In this document: positions 50,654 to 59,738 of the stretch, one piece after another
Position numbering within the stretch: the first letter of the stretch is position 1
Layout of the letters: each line of letters begins with the position of its first letter
Assembly (NCBI RefSeq): GCF_009764265.1
Contig: NZ_RWIR01000043.1
Span: 1-64,000, forward strand
DNA from: Pseudomonas sp. PB101
Lineage (GTDB): Bacteria > Pseudomonadota > Gammaproteobacteria > Pseudomonadales > Pseudomonadaceae
Length of the DNA stretch: 64,000 nucleotides
Direction: 5' to 3'
The notes under the pieces: generated by a model
What the model saw: the letters and a program-made list of their open reading frames with translations, nothing else
What the model was told of the DNA's origin: nothing
The model's database searches: none
Position numbers and translations under genes: made by a program

Positions 50654-50680
50654 AGCGCAGCGCCACTCGGGCGTTGCGCT
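50654..50680 (+). terminator. Probable terminator after the NDH-2 gene
   Basis: AGCGCAGCGCC-actc-GGGCGTTGCGCT (one G-T pair) with a weak T-containing tail, 16 bases after the stop codon and before the convergent flavin reductase gene. Confidence 0.55.
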
Positions 50681-50733
50681 CATTCACCCTATTAGTGCCG
50701 TGAGCCGACAGGGGCGGGCGCTTGCTGGGGAAT

Positions 50734-51312
50734 TTACTTCCCGTCGATATTCACCGCTTCACCGATTGCGTAAAAGTGCCCTCCTGCAATGTAGTGCAGA
50801 CTACGAAAATCCGGGTTGGCGGTTTCATAGTGCCAGTGCCCGTCCTTGAAGACACGTGTGTCTGCCCAAGCGCCAACGACCTCGCCGATAAACAAATCAT
50901 AAGTCGTCTGGTTGTGTGGCTCGGGTAACAGCTTGCATGCAAGCCAAGCGGAGCAGCCTGCAACGAATGGCACGTCAAAACCATTGATGTCGAACAGCTC
51001 GGCACCGCAATGGGCAAGCTTGCCGGGATCGTTGGAAAGACTTGAGCTGCCGACATCGCTCGTCAGTTTGAGCTGTGCCACGGTCGGGACCTGAACGACG
51101 AAAACGCCGCTGCGTTCTACCAGCTCACGGGTTTTGGTCATCTTGTCCAAAACCACGGTCACTTTTGGCGGTGAAAAGTCGAGTGCGCAGGCCCATGCGG
51201 CGGCCATGACGTTCTTCACGCCCTCATTTTGAGCGGACACCAGTATGGTCGGGCCGTGATTGATGAGCCGGTATGCCTTTTCCAGAGGCACGGCGGCAAT
51301 GTGTTCGTCCAT
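50734..51312 (-). CDS. Flavin reductase / DIM6-type FMN-binding protein
   Basis: A 192-residue split-barrel flavin protein: EKAYRLINHGPTILVSAQNE, VMAAAWACALDFSPPKVTVV (flavin site), VFVVQVPTVAQLKLTSDVGS and YDLFIGEVVGAWADTRVF. It is of the FMN-flavoredoxin/DIM6 type. ATG at 51312 follows AGGA. It has no partner monooxygenase next to it. Its leftward promoter at 51632-51660 carries the TAGTGATCACTA operator shared with the operon at 41.7 kb, with about 320 bases of degenerate sequence between promoter and gene. Confidence 0.85.
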   Translation of the reverse strand: MDEHIAAVPLEKAYRLINHGPTILVSAQNEGVKNVMAAAWACALDFSPPKVTVVLDKMTKTRELVERSGVFVVQVPTVAQLKLTSDVGSSSLSNDPGKLAHCGAELFDINGFDVPFVAGCSAWLACKLLPEPHNQTTYDLFIGEVVGAWADTRVFKDGHWHYETANPDFRSLHYIAGGHFYAIGEAVNIDGK

Positions 51313-51447
51313 TTCAATTCCTAAATCAATGCCCCGATCCCATCGCTGGACCGGGCAGGGTGGGTTCATGCGGAGGTCGATTCTGCGCAACCTGGAAAAA
51401 ATACGTTTCTCATAACGCACCTCCTGATGGGCGGCGTGTCATAACTT

Positions 51448-51620
51448 TCAGCGATCGGTAGGCCCATAGGCGGCACTGCGCACCGCCAGCGGAAACACTC
51501 CAGACATGTCCTCGAAAGCTGTGTTGGTCAGGGCGACTACGGTCAGCTTGCTCAGGGGGGCTCCACCAGTCGTGAAGCGGATGCGCAAGGCCGAACCATA
51601 TGTGAGGTGAGAGATACCTA
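51448..51620 (-). pseudogene. C-terminal fragment of a serine hydrolase (beta-lactamase family)?
   Basis: On the minus strand, frame ...TYGSALRIRFTTGGAPLSKL then TVVALTNTAFEDMSGVFPLA and AVRSAAYGPTDR ends at a stop. The LTVVALTNTAFEDM-like strand is typical of the C-terminal end of class-C beta-lactamase-like hydrolases. No start or catalytic motif remains. It sits between the operator promoter and the flavin reductase gene. Confidence 0.35.
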
Positions 51621-51631
51621 TAAAATCAAGT

Positions 51632-51660
51632 TTTATAGTGATCACTACATATTATGTCAA
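51632..51660 (-). promoter_or_regulatory. Leftward promoter with TAGTGATCACTA operator
   Basis: Leftward TTGACA (51655-51660), 17-base spacer and TATAAA (51632-51637) make a near-consensus promoter. A perfect 12-bp palindrome TAGTGATCACTA (51636-51647) overlaps the spacer and -10. The same layout, including flanking TGTCAAG, is at 41724-41752. Confidence 0.75.
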
Positions 51661-51744
51661 GAATTTTGATTGTGTCGAGACCACTCAAGAGATGGTGGGT
51701 GTTGGCTTACGCGGCGCTATGATCCCTTCAAGCTGGGTGTAGCC

Positions 51745-51960
51745 CTTTGAACATACACAGCCAGGCGTATCGGATGGGGCAGATTCTCTCGGGCAACGCA
51801 CCTCTATCTATCGGTGGCGCCAACAAGATGATGCTCAACAGTCTTTGTGCTAATGCTGCCCCACTAACTTCTGATGAAGTGGCAGGCAAATAGCGAGGAT
51901 TACGCCGAAGGGCGTAAGGCGTTTGCTGAGAGACACAAGCCCATCTTCACAGGGCATTGA
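51745..51960 (+). pseudogene. C-terminal remnant of an enoyl-CoA hydratase (crotonase)
   Basis: Frame ...QAYRMGQILSGNAPLSIGGA followed by NKMMLNSLCANAAPLTSDEV, then after a frameshift near 51885 SEDYAEGRKAFAERHKPIFT and GH before TGA at 51958-51960. The second part is the characteristic crotonase C-terminus. The N-terminal catalytic half is missing. Confidence 0.7.
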
Positions 51961-52021
51961 ATTATCTGTAGGGAGTCGTGGATATCTGCCGGCGGTCAAG
52001 CTCTCGATACCGTTGAAACAA

Positions 52022-52114
52022 TCCTTGCCTATCAAAGCGCAAGGAGATGCCGCAGTCCGCGACTTCGCTGTTAAATTCGATAAAATGGAACGTGACAGAT
52101 ATCGGGTTGCTTGA
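52022..52114 (+). pseudogene. N-terminal remnant of a histidinol-dehydrogenase-family gene
   Basis: Frame SLPIKAQGDAAVRDFAVKFD then KMERDRYRVA before TGA matches the GDAAVREYAVKFDKWERD-type N-terminal segment of HisD-family dehydrogenases. The rest of the gene is absent. The remainder up to 52319 is AT-rich with no gene that I recognise. Confidence 0.6.
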
Positions 52115-52319
52115 CGAAAGATAGTCGGTAGTGAGCGACTTCATCAGGCAATGATTTATAAATTATATTTGTGCTAAGTATGAATTATTATTGTTTTTTT
52201 TATTTGTTAGTGCCCGCTAAGGTTCCACCCTCGCGTAAACAAGCTGCTACCACTGCCAGCGCCACCTTTCTCTACGCAATGCTCTTATAAAAACGACTTG
52301 ATAAAATTCTGGAGTGTAG

Positions 52320-54266
52320 ATGAACGTCAAACAGAAATTGACCTGGGCGTTTGTTGTCATCGCGTGCCTTCCCATTTGCGTAGTCGCGACGCTCGTTGTC
52401 ATGAATCTGCGTACTGAAGCGATCGACAGTTTTATAGACGGTAGTAACCGTGAAATCCGTCAGGTCGACAATGCCATGCAGTTGTACTTTGAAGGTATCG
52501 GCCAGAACGTCGAGTATCTCGCCTCCCAACCGCTACTGAAAGGCACTGACGGCAGCCTTAAAAACTATACCGGCGCGAACGCCGCTGATATCCCGCAAGG
52601 CGCGCTGGATAAGCAAGTCTTTGCTTTCTATGCGCACTTGGCCAGTAGCCACCCGGCGTACTCCAATATTATTTTCGGCAACAGTGCCGGAGGCTTCGTT
52701 TCCTGGCCGGATAATCCGAAGCGTGCCAGTTACGATCCGCGCGAGCGCCCTTGGTATAAGTCCGCCCAGAGTAATCCAGGCAAGACCGTGCGCACCGACG
52801 CGTACTACTTCGCCCCGAAAGACGCCGTCTATGTCAGTGTCGTACGCAGTATTGATACTCGACTGGGCAGCAACAGCGGCGTAATCAGTATTGACGTGTC
52901 ACTCCAGCAGCTCACTGAAATTATCAAGCAAATCAAACTCGGCGAAAGTGGTTATCTGATGCTCGTCGAGCGCGACGGCAAGGTATTGGTCGACCCTCAA
53001 CAGCCGGGGCACAACTTCAAAGACCTGGCGGAAATCGGCAAAGGCTACGAACAGTTGGCCAAGGCAGGCAAAGGCGTGGTTGAAGTTGAACTGAATGGCG
53101 AGCGTTACATGGCCTACGTTTGGCCGTCCGAGCGATTGGGTTGGAGTTTCGTTGGCCTGATCAAGCACAAAGAGGTCATGAGTTCCGCCACCCAACTCGC
53201 TTGGTTGATTGCCCTGATTGCCGGGGTGCTGGCGCTCGTTTTTGCGTTGGTCGGGGCTAGCTTTGCTGGCCTGATTGTGCGACCGATTCGCAGCGTAGCC
53301 AGCGGTTTGCAAGGCATCGCCCAGGGTGAGGGGGATCTGACGCAGAATTTGCAGGTGCGCGGGAACGACGAAACCGCGCAGTTGGCTAGTTGGTTCAACC
53401 AGTTCCTGGCCGCCATCCGCGATCTGATCCACCGTATCGGCCAAGCTGCGAACAATATCCTCGCGACTTCACGGGATTCGACCCAGGTCTCCAGCGACAT
53501 GGCTGAAGCCGCCGGGCGTCAGCGTGAAGCAGTGGATATGGTCTCGACTGCATTCCATGAAATGGTCGCCACCGCCAATGAAATTGCGCGCTCCTGCAGC
53601 CAGGCCGCCGAGTCAGCCGATAGCGGTTGGCTAAAGGCCCGCGAGGGGCAGCAACAGATTGATGCAGCGGTCAGTAGTGTCGATCAACTGAGCCTGGAAA
53701 TCGGAAAGTCCGCTCAGTCGATGCAGCAACTGGAGCGCGACAGTAGTGACATCCAGTCAATTCTCGGGACGATTCGTTCGATCGCCGAGCAGACCAACCT
53801 GTTGGCGCTAAATGCCGCCATTGAGGCTGCCCGTGCGGGCGAGCAGGGACGTGGGTTTGCCGTGGTCGCCGATGAAGTCCGAGCGCTGGCCAAACGCACT
53901 GCCGACTCTACTGCAGAGATCGACGGTCTGCTAGGCAACCTGGCCAAACGCACCGGTGCTGTCACCCACCAAATGCGCGCCAGCCTGGAGGTTTCGCAGC
54001 AGTCCGTTAACCGTATCGGCGTGGCGCGGACCAGCTTCGGACAGATCCGAGATTCTGTGGACGTGATTCGGGACATGAACACTCAAATCGCCACTGCTGC
54101 CGAAGAGCAACATCAGGTAGCCGAAGGCATCAACCTGCACATCAGTCAGATTCATGGGGATGCACAGCGGGTGGCCGAACTGGCGGAGTCTGCGCGACTT
54201 AACTCCGATGGCTTGGCCGGACTCTCCAGTGAGTTGGACAGCTTGGTACGACGTTTTCGGACCTGA
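52320..54266 (+). CDS. Methyl-accepting chemotaxis protein with dCache_1 sensor
   Basis: A 648-residue chemoreceptor. TM1 lies at about residues 8-28. The periplasmic double-Cache domain (about 30-285) contains [20 protein letters not shown] and AYYFAP with the [10 protein letters not shown] strand. TM2 lies at about 295-318, then HAMP (about 320-372) and the signalling domain with hairpin tip [20 protein letters not shown] and [20 protein letters not shown]. The R-x-W-Y, later Tyr and Asp pattern fits the amine/amino-acid-binding motif known for dCache receptors such as PctA, so an amino acid or amine is the predicted attractant (inference). The gene stands intact between gene fragments. Confidence 0.92.
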   Translation: MNVKQKLTWAFVVIACLPICVVATLVVMNLRTEAIDSFIDGSNREIRQVDNAMQLYFEGIGQNVEYLASQPLLKGTDGSLKNYTGANAADIPQGALDKQVFAFYAHLASSHPAYSNIIFGNSAGGFVSWPDNPKRASYDPRERPWYKSAQSNPGKTVRTDAYYFAPKDAVYVSVVRSIDTRLGSNSGVISIDVSLQQLTEIIKQIKLGESGYLMLVERDGKVLVDPQQPGHNFKDLAEIGKGYEQLAKAGKGVVEVELNGERYMAYVWPSERLGWSFVGLIKHKEVMSSATQLAWLIALIAGVLALVFALVGASFAGLIVRPIRSVASGLQGIAQGEGDLTQNLQVRGNDETAQLASWFNQFLAAIRDLIHRIGQAANNILATSRDSTQVSSDMAEAAGRQREAVDMVSTAFHEMVATANEIARSCSQAAESADSGWLKAREGQQQIDAAVSSVDQLSLEIGKSAQSMQQLERDSSDIQSILGTIRSIAEQTNLLALNAAIEAARAGEQGRGFAVVADEVRALAKRTADSTAEIDGLLGNLAKRTGAVTHQMRASLEVSQQSVNRIGVARTSFGQIRDSVDVIRDMNTQIATAAEEQHQVAEGINLHISQIHGDAQRVAELAESARLNSDGLAGLSSELDSLVRRFRT

Positions 54267-54282
54267 TAAACCTCACCAAAGT

Positions 54283-54456
54283 AAAACGTGCGCGGGCCAA
54301 TGTCCGATCAAGGTCAACGTTCCTGAGCTTCGCTCGCGGTTTCTGGAGCTTTATCACGGGCGATATCTGCGGCCTTTGCGTGATTATCTGATCGGAGCGC
54401 TTGAGTTCAGCATTCCTCATTTCGCCAAGCTTCTTGGTTCGCTTTTGGCCGATTGA
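54283..54456 (+). pseudogene. Internal fragment of a YdiJ-type FAD/Fe-S dehydrogenase
   Basis: Frame KTCAGQCPIKVNVPELRSRF followed by LELYHGRYLRPLRDYLIGAL and EFSIPHFAKLLGSLLAD before TGA. It matches the region around the second iron-sulfur Cys motif of long FAD-linked oxidases (typical CSGQCPIKVNVPDFRARF). Neither the FAD domain nor the C-terminus is present. It begins within 20 bases of the chemoreceptor stop. Confidence 0.65.
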
Positions 54457-54473
54457 AGCCTGTCAGAAGCTTC

Positions 54474-54842
54474 CTAAAGTTGATCTGTCTCAAGAGCCAG
54501 TACCCAGCGGTTGAACGGCGCTGAGCCCGCCAAACCCAGCACGTCAAAGAACACCCATTTCCGAGTCTTTACCGAAAAAGACTGAACGGCTTGTCCGGGG
54601 GTAACCCTCTGTGCATTGCTGGTCGATATGACCTCACCAGACGTGCTTCCAATGTAAGGCGAGTTTCTGGGGTCAAGCAAACCGACTTGCAACGTCCCGC
54701 AAGCGTCCGGAAGGTCCAAAGATAATGTTTCACCCGTTGCCAGGCGGCCCACGACCGTTCCATCAAACAAGATTGCCAGCGGGATAGCCTGGCCATAGGC
54801 GCTGTCAAACATTCCTTTCTTGCGCTGAATGGTGATGTCCAT
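54474..54842 (-). CDS. Hypothetical protein
   Basis: A 122-residue protein that I do not recognise. It begins MDITIQRKKGMFDSAYGQAI and continues with short beta-strand-like stretches (PLAILFDGTVVGRLATGETL, TLQVGLLDPRNSPYIGSTSG). It ends with a hydrophobic segment around VFFDVLGLAGSAPFNRWVLA. There is no signal peptide and no transmembrane helix that is certain. The repeated G-turn-strand pattern suggests a small beta-sandwich. It is isolated, between a gene fragment and the solo terminal repeat cluster, so it may be cargo of a former mobile element. Confidence 0.55.
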   Translation of the reverse strand: MDITIQRKKGMFDSAYGQAIPLAILFDGTVVGRLATGETLSLDLPDACGTLQVGLLDPRNSPYIGSTSGEVISTSNAQRVTPGQAVQSFSVKTRKWVFFDVLGLAGSAPFNRWVLALETDQL

Positions 54843-54956
54843 GTGCTGTCCTTAAGGTGCTCACTACACAGAGTGTAGTTGCACGCTTACGACGCACTGC
54901 GAGCACGCGCACCGAAGTCTGGAACGCCCTAATTTGGCAGGCAGGTGGAATGACCG

Positions 54957-55090
54957 CTTCTGGCCGTTCTCTGCCGATCATGGCCAAGAAGCAACCGGCT
55001 CAAATCCGATGCAGTGGGTGGTCAGAACGAATGCAACTCACTGATCAGGTCGAACGCAAACGCCTGATCAAATGCAGTGCAATTTCTCCC
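54957..55090. repeat. Terminal repeat cluster, copy 3 (solo end)
   Basis: GCCGTTCTCTGCCGATCATG is followed by CCGATGCAGTGGGTGGTCAG, AACGAATGCAACTC, GGTCGAACGCAAACGCCTGA and GCAGTGCAATTTCTCCCCCA. Its inner part matches the inverted complement of 11681-11760 and its outer part that of 13374-13449, so it links the two. Only one end is present here; no transposase lies nearby. Confidence 0.55.
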
Positions 55091-55099
55091 CCACACAAA

Positions 55100-55540
55100 T
55101 CACGAACTCTGCCGATCAATATCGCGCCGCAGAACAACAGCGGTAGTAATGTCCTCAACATAATCGTGACTGGCGACGGCATCTCTGACCCGGTTCAGGT
55201 CATCGATGGTTCGCGATTCGATCTCGATGACCAGGTCGAGCTGGCCACTGACCGAGGACACGCGGCGGACCTGCGAGTTTTGCGCAAGCAGGTCGAGCAG
55301 GCCCATTGCAGGCGTGCGCTTAAGGCAGACCAGCAGGATGGCGCGAATCACGTTGGCGTCGATTTCGCCGATATCCGCCCGGTATCCCCTGATCACGCCA
55401 TTGCGTTCAAGGTTGATGACCCGTTCGCTGGTCGCGCTTCTTGAGAGCCCGATTCTCGCTGCCAGAGCCTTCAGGGCAATGCGGGCTTCCTTGGAAAGAA
55501 TTTCGAGAATTTCGCGGTCTTTCGCATCCAGGTCGCGCAT
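55100..55540 (-). CDS. Lrp/AsnC-family transcriptional regulator
   Basis: A 146-residue regulator: N-terminal HTH DAKDREILEILSKEARIALK and LAARIGLSRSATSERVINLE, then the RAM/AsnC ligand domain with ILLVCLKRTPAMGLLDLLAQ, VSGQLDLVIEIE and a C-terminal strand TTAVVLRRDI. It binds amino acids as effectors in this family. It is divergent from the large kinase/peptidase-like/PLP fusion and a palindrome lies between them, so it probably regulates that gene and the amino-acid importer behind it. Confidence 0.9.
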   Translation of the reverse strand: MRDLDAKDREILEILSKEARIALKALAARIGLSRSATSERVINLERNGVIRGYRADIGEIDANVIRAILLVCLKRTPAMGLLDLLAQNSQVRRVSSVSGQLDLVIEIESRTIDDLNRVRDAVASHDYVEDITTAVVLRRDIDRQSS

Positions 55541-55570
55541 CAGAACTCCCTAATTTTGCTGCCGAAATTG

Positions 55571-55588
55571 TGCCGGTCGATTCCGGCA
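55571..55588. promoter_or_regulatory. Palindrome between the Lrp-type gene and the fusion gene
   Basis: TGCCGG-TCGATT-CCGGCA, an 18-base dyad with perfect 6-bp arms, lies in the 139-base gap between the divergent genes. A second TGCCG-containing half is at 55559. Lrp-type binding is inferred from position. Confidence 0.5.
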
Positions 55589-55679
55589 ATATGCAGGCGC
55601 AAGCCGACCGTATACCTACTGCCGTCCCGGGCGTTGCGTGCCAAGCTATCTGAAAAAAATGGCCTGGAAAACAACTACC

Positions 55680-58600
55680 ATGACAAATCTCTCGCATCCT
55701 GCCCCCCAGTTCTCGACCGGGGATGCCGAAAAACTCAGTGAGCAGCTTTTCAACGTTATTGGTACGGCCACGCCGCTGGATGGCGAGCGCGACCGCAACT
55801 ACCGGTTGAACACCGGAACCGATGCGGGATGGATTCTGAAGGTCGTCAACTCGACGGAGCCGCGCGTTGAAAGCGAGTTTCAGACGGCCATTCTCAGCCA
55901 TCTCGCCACTCATAATCCCGAGCTTGCCGTGCCTTTCCTGAAGAAAAGCCTTGCCGGTGAATTCCTTGCCACTGCGCTAGCGCCCTCGGGCGAAAGCCAT
56001 GCGGTGCGCCTGGTGAGTTGGTTGCACGGAACGCCGCTGGCCGAGGTCAGGCGTACCTTCGAATTGATGCGCAGCCTGGGCCAGTCGTTCGGTGAGATCG
56101 ACCGTGCGCTTCAGGGCTTCATTCATCCGGGCGCGGTGCGGGATCTCGACTGGGATTTGCGTCACGCCGCACGTTCGCGGTCGCGCCTGCACTTCGTCAA
56201 GGATCCCGGCAGAAGGGCGATTCTGGAACGCTTCATTGAAAGCTTCGAACAAAACGTCCAGCCGAAGCTTTCGCGCCTGCGTGCGCAAGTCATTCACAAT
56301 GACGGCAATGACTGGAACATCCTCGTCGACTCGCACAATCATCAGCGCGTCTCCGGCGTCATCGATTTTGGCGATGCGGTCCATACGATCCTGATTGCCG
56401 AAGTCGCCATTACCTGCGCCTATTCCATTCTCGACATGGAAGACCCGATCGGCGCGGCCGCCGCCCTCACTGCCGGTTTCCATGACAAGTACCCTCTGCA
56501 GCCGGAGGAGCTTGACGTCCTGTTCAATCTCATTGCGATGCGCCTGGTCACCAGCGTCACCTTGTCGGCCTCGCGCTGCGACCGTACGCAAGACAATCCC
56601 TACCTTGGCATCAGCGAAGCGCCGGCCTGGCGACTGCTGGAAAGGATGGACCGCATGAACCCCCGGCTGGCGACGGCGATCCTGCGCAAAGCCTGCGGTT
56701 TTGACGCGATCGAAGGCGCGGGTGCGGTGCGTCGCTGGGTGGCGGAAAACAGCAAGTCCTTCGCCGATATCGTGCGTCCATCGGCGGCGACCATGAACAA
56801 GGTCATTGCCCCGTTCGGCGACGCTTCGCATGTGATGACCATCGCTTCAGCCGAGCGGCGTCCAGCCCAGGCAACCCAGTGGTGGAGTGATTTTTCTGCC
56901 GAGCACAAGGTGCCGCTCGGCATCGGGCCATGGGGCGAGGAACGGACCATCTACACCGACACGGCGTTTGAGTCGCGGTTCATCGAAGGGCAGCGGCGGA
57001 TCATTCACCTCGGTGTCGACTTGATCATGCCCGCCGGAACGCCGCTCTATACGCCGGTTGCCGGTGTGGTGCAGAGCGTCGAGGTCGAGCATGAGCCGCT
57101 GGGTTATGGCGGCTTGATCATGCTCAAGCACTCGCCCGAAGGTTGCCCGCCGTTCCTGACGCTGTGGGGGCACATGGCCCATGAAGCCCTGGCGCGGCTC
57201 AAGCCCGGTGACTGCCTGGAGGCTGGTGCGCTGGTCGGATACATGGGCGCGGATACGGAAAATGGCGGGTGGATCCCCCATGTGCATTTTCAGATGTCCA
57301 CCGACACCGGGCTGAAAGCGGGCGAGTTCATCGGCGTGGGTGAGCGGGCTTATCTTGAGGTATGGGCGGACCTGTTCCCTGATGCATCGACCCTCGCGGG
57401 GATTCCTGCGGAAACCTACAGCCAGGACGGACGCACCAAGGCCGAGCTTGTGGCCAAGCGCAAGGAGCTGTTGCTGCCCAACCTGTCGATCTCCTATTCG
57501 GACCCGATCAAGTTCGTTCGCGGTGACGGGGTCTGGTTGATCGACAACTTTGGCCGGGCGTATCTGGACTGCTTCAATAACGTCTGCCATCTCGGCCACT
57601 CTCACCCGGACGTGGTGCAAGCGCTTTCGCGGCAGTCTGCACGCCTGAACACCAACACGCGCTACCTGCACGACAATATCGTCGAGTATGCAGAGCGGCT
57701 CACCGCCACTTTGCCTGAAGGTCTGGCGGTCGCTTCCTTCGGTTGTTCGGGAAGCGAAGCCAACAGCCTCATGCTGCGTATGGCGCGCAATCACACCGGG
57801 CGTAACGATGCGATCGTGCTGGATTGGGCTTACCACGGCACGACCCAGGAACTGATCGACCTGAGCCCCTACAAATACAAGCGTAAAGCCGGTAAGGGGC
57901 GGGCAGACCATGTGTTCGAGGCGGCGGTCCCGGATGCCTACCGGGGTGTGGATCAGTGGGCGTTCGAGGAACTTGGCAAGCGTTACGCCGAGAGCGTGGC
58001 GGATCAGATCGAGCTCATGCGCAAGCAGGGCAGGGCGCCGGCGTTCTTTCTGGCGGAGTCCATTCCCAGTGTCGCCGGGCAACTGTTCTTCCCGGAAAAC
58101 TACTTGAAAGAAGTCTATGCAATGGTGCGTGCGGAGGGCGGTCTTTGCCTGGCTGACGAAGTCCAGGTCGGCTTTGGTCGTGTAGGCAGTCACTGGTGGG
58201 CTTTTGAAACCCAGGGTGTGGTGCCCGATGCAGTGTCCATGGGCAAGCCCATTGGCAACGGCCATCCCATGTCGGCAGTGGTGACCACGCGGGAAATTGC
58301 CGACAGCTTCAATAACGGCATGGAGTACTTCAATACCTTTGCCGGCAGCCCGGTTTCATGTGCGGTAGGGCTCTCGGTACTCGATGTGATCGAGCGCGAT
58401 AACCTGAAGCTCAACGCACTGACTATCGGCAACTATCTGCTCGATGGCTTTCGCAAGTTGCAGCAGCGCTACGAGGCAATTGGGGATGTGCGTGGGCAGG
58501 GTCTTTTCCTCGGGATAGAACTTGTCACGGACCGCAAGAGCAAAGTGCCGGCCACGCAGTTGGCCAAACAAGTAGCCGATGGTGCCAGGGAGCGGGGCAT

Positions 58601-58727
58601 TTTGATCGGTACTGAAGGCCCCCATGACAACGTCCTGAAGATGCGCCCATCGATGATCTTCAGTCAGGCCAATGCTGATTTTCTGCTCGAGGTCCTGGAC
58701 GACAGTTTCAGGGCCGCACTCCGCTAG
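55680..58727 (+). CDS. Trifunctional fusion: APH-like kinase, M23 metallopeptidase-like domain, class-III PLP enzyme
   Basis: A 1015-residue protein of three domains. The kinase domain (about 20-330) has the Brenner motif H206-N-D208-x4-N213 ([12 protein letters not shown]) and IDFGDAVH. The M23/LytM domain (about 430-560) keeps both zinc motifs: HLGVD (H443, D447) and HVH (H534, H536). The C-terminal class-III aminotransferase-like domain (about 600-1010) has [26 protein letters not shown] and the PLP lysine K856 in GKPIGNG. Kinase plus class-III domain matches the bacterial counterparts of human hydroxylysine kinase and the phospholyases AGXT2L1/2, which turn a phosphorylated amino alcohol into an aldehyde, ammonia and phosphate. 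ATG at 55680 is preferred; 55659 is possible. Confidence 0.9.
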   Translation: MTNLSHPAPQFSTGDAEKLSEQLFNVIGTATPLDGERDRNYRLNTGTDAGWILKVVNSTEPRVESEFQTAILSHLATHNPELAVPFLKKSLAGEFLATALAPSGESHAVRLVSWLHGTPLAEVRRTFELMRSLGQSFGEIDRALQGFIHPGAVRDLDWDLRHAARSRSRLHFVKDPGRRAILERFIESFEQNVQPKLSRLRAQVIHNDGNDWNILVDSHNHQRVSGVIDFGDAVHTILIAEVAITCAYSILDMEDPIGAAAALTAGFHDKYPLQPEELDVLFNLIAMRLVTSVTLSASRCDRTQDNPYLGISEAPAWRLLERMDRMNPRLATAILRKACGFDAIEGAGAVRRWVAENSKSFADIVRPSAATMNKVIAPFGDASHVMTIASAERRPAQATQWWSDFSAEHKVPLGIGPWGEERTIYTDTAFESRFIEGQRRIIHLGVDLIMPAGTPLYTPVAGVVQSVEVEHEPLGYGGLIMLKHSPEGCPPFLTLWGHMAHEALARLKPGDCLEAGALVGYMGADTENGGWIPHVHFQMSTDTGLKAGEFIGVGERAYLEVWADLFPDASTLAGIPAETYSQDGRTKAELVAKRKELLLPNLSISYSDPIKFVRGDGVWLIDNFGRAYLDCFNNVCHLGHSHPDVVQALSRQSARLNTNTRYLHDNIVEYAERLTATLPEGLAVASFGCSGSEANSLMLRMARNHTGRNDAIVLDWAYHGTTQELIDLSPYKYKRKAGKGRADHVFEAAVPDAYRGVDQWAFEELGKRYAESVADQIELMRKQGRAPAFFLAESIPSVAGQLFFPENYLKEVYAMVRAEGGLCLADEVQVGFGRVGSHWWAFETQGVVPDAVSMGKPIGNGHPMSAVVTTREIADSFNNGMEYFNTFAGSPVSCAVGLSVLDVIERDNLKLNALTIGNYLLDGFRKLQQRYEAIGDVRGQGLFLGIELVTDRKSKVPATQLAKQVADGARERGILIGTEGPHDNVLKMRPSMIFSQANADFLLEVLDDSFRAALR

Positions 58728-58758
58728 TTTCGCAGGCCCGGCATAGTGTCGGCCAACT

Positions 58759-58793
58759 CCGGCAATGTGTCAGGCAGGCTGACACCTTGCCGG
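58759..58793 (+). terminator. Terminator-like hairpin after the fusion gene
   Basis: A 14-bp stem (CCGGCAATGTGTCA against TGACACCTTGCCGG, one mismatch) with a 7-base loop is followed by GTGCTTTCC. It may reduce, rather than stop, reading into the importer genes 94 bases later. Confidence 0.65.
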
Positions 58794-58886
58794 GTGCTTT
58801 CCAGAAGTGCCTATGCAAGACTTTTCATGAAGGCCGGCTGAATAACTCCAAGAAAATAAAAAACAATTCTTCCAAGGTGCCATCCA

Positions 58887-59675
58887 ATGCTAACCAAAAA
58901 GCTCAAGGGTTTGATTGTCGCTTCTACCGTGGCGGCAGCGGCGCTACTGTCCACTGCGGTTGTTCATGCTGATGATTTGAAGTCGATCCAGGATTCCAGG
59001 GAAATCCGTATCGCAATGAGCGGTCAATACTCGCCCTTCAGCTTTGCCAACGAGCAGAACCAGATTGTCGGATTCGACGCTTCCATCAGCGAGGCACTGG
59101 CTGAGCGGATGGGGGTAAAAGTGAAGATCATCACCACGCCGTTCGACGGGATCATTGCCGGTCTTCTGGCGAAAAAATATGACGCCATTATCGCGTCCAT
59201 GACCATTACCCCGGAACGGCAGAAGGCCGTGGATTTCGTCGGGCCCTATTATCATGCCGGCCGCACGATCGTGGTGAAGGACGATTCTTCGATCAAAAGC
59301 CTCGATGATCTCAAGGATGTGTCTGTCGGCGTGACCCTCGGCGACGCTCACGATAAATGGGCCAGGGCTCGCGGCAACCTGAAGGTCAGAACCTACAAGG
59401 GCCTTCCGGAAATGCTGGTCGACCTGGAGGCCGGGCGTATCGATGCGATTGTGATGGACAGTGTTCCGGTGCTGGTCGCCGTCAAGGAAACCGGGCAGAA
59501 AGTGCGCATCATTACTCCACCGGATAGCGATGGTGCTCTTGAGGGAATGGGTATTGCGTTGCGCAAGAATAACCCTGAACTCAAGGCGTCGATGCAGAAG
59601 GCACTTGAAGACATGCTTGCCGATGGCACCTACGAAAAGATCTCGATGAAGTGGATTGGCAACGATATCCGCTAA
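58887..59675 (+). CDS. Polar amino-acid ABC transporter binding protein (SBP family 3)
   Basis: A 262-residue periplasmic protein. A signal peptide (MLTKKLKGLIVASTVAAAAL..., cleavage near VVHA-DD) precedes the family 3 fold: EIRIAMSGQYSPFSFANEQN, VGFDASISEALAERMGVKVK, DAIIASMTITPERQKAVDFV (the Arg that binds the amino-acid carboxylate is in TPER) and RIDAIVMDSVPVLVAVKETG. AAGGTG precedes the ATG. It delivers its ligand to the two permeases and ATPase downstream; the neighbouring kinase/phospholyase suggests a hydroxylated amino acid or amine. Confidence 0.92.
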   Translation: MLTKKLKGLIVASTVAAAALLSTAVVHADDLKSIQDSREIRIAMSGQYSPFSFANEQNQIVGFDASISEALAERMGVKVKIITTPFDGIIAGLLAKKYDAIIASMTITPERQKAVDFVGPYYHAGRTIVVKDDSSIKSLDDLKDVSVGVTLGDAHDKWARARGNLKVRTYKGLPEMLVDLEAGRIDAIVMDSVPVLVAVKETGQKVRIITPPDSDGALEGMGIALRKNNPELKASMQKALEDMLADGTYEKISMKWIGNDIR

Positions 59676-59738
59676 TTCGTATTTAGCATGGCTCGACTTA
59701 CCGTCGAGCCAGCCAATCAGACTTTTCCGAGTGTGCTC

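Noticed and set aside
51448..51645. Complete 65-residue gene starting at 51645
   Set aside because: Its start lies inside the -10 region of the leftward promoter, so the first codons cannot be transcribed from it; read instead as a gene fragment.
56847..58265. 472-codon frame antisense to the fusion gene
   Set aside because: Shadow of the M23 and PLP domains; no ribosome site or recognisable product.
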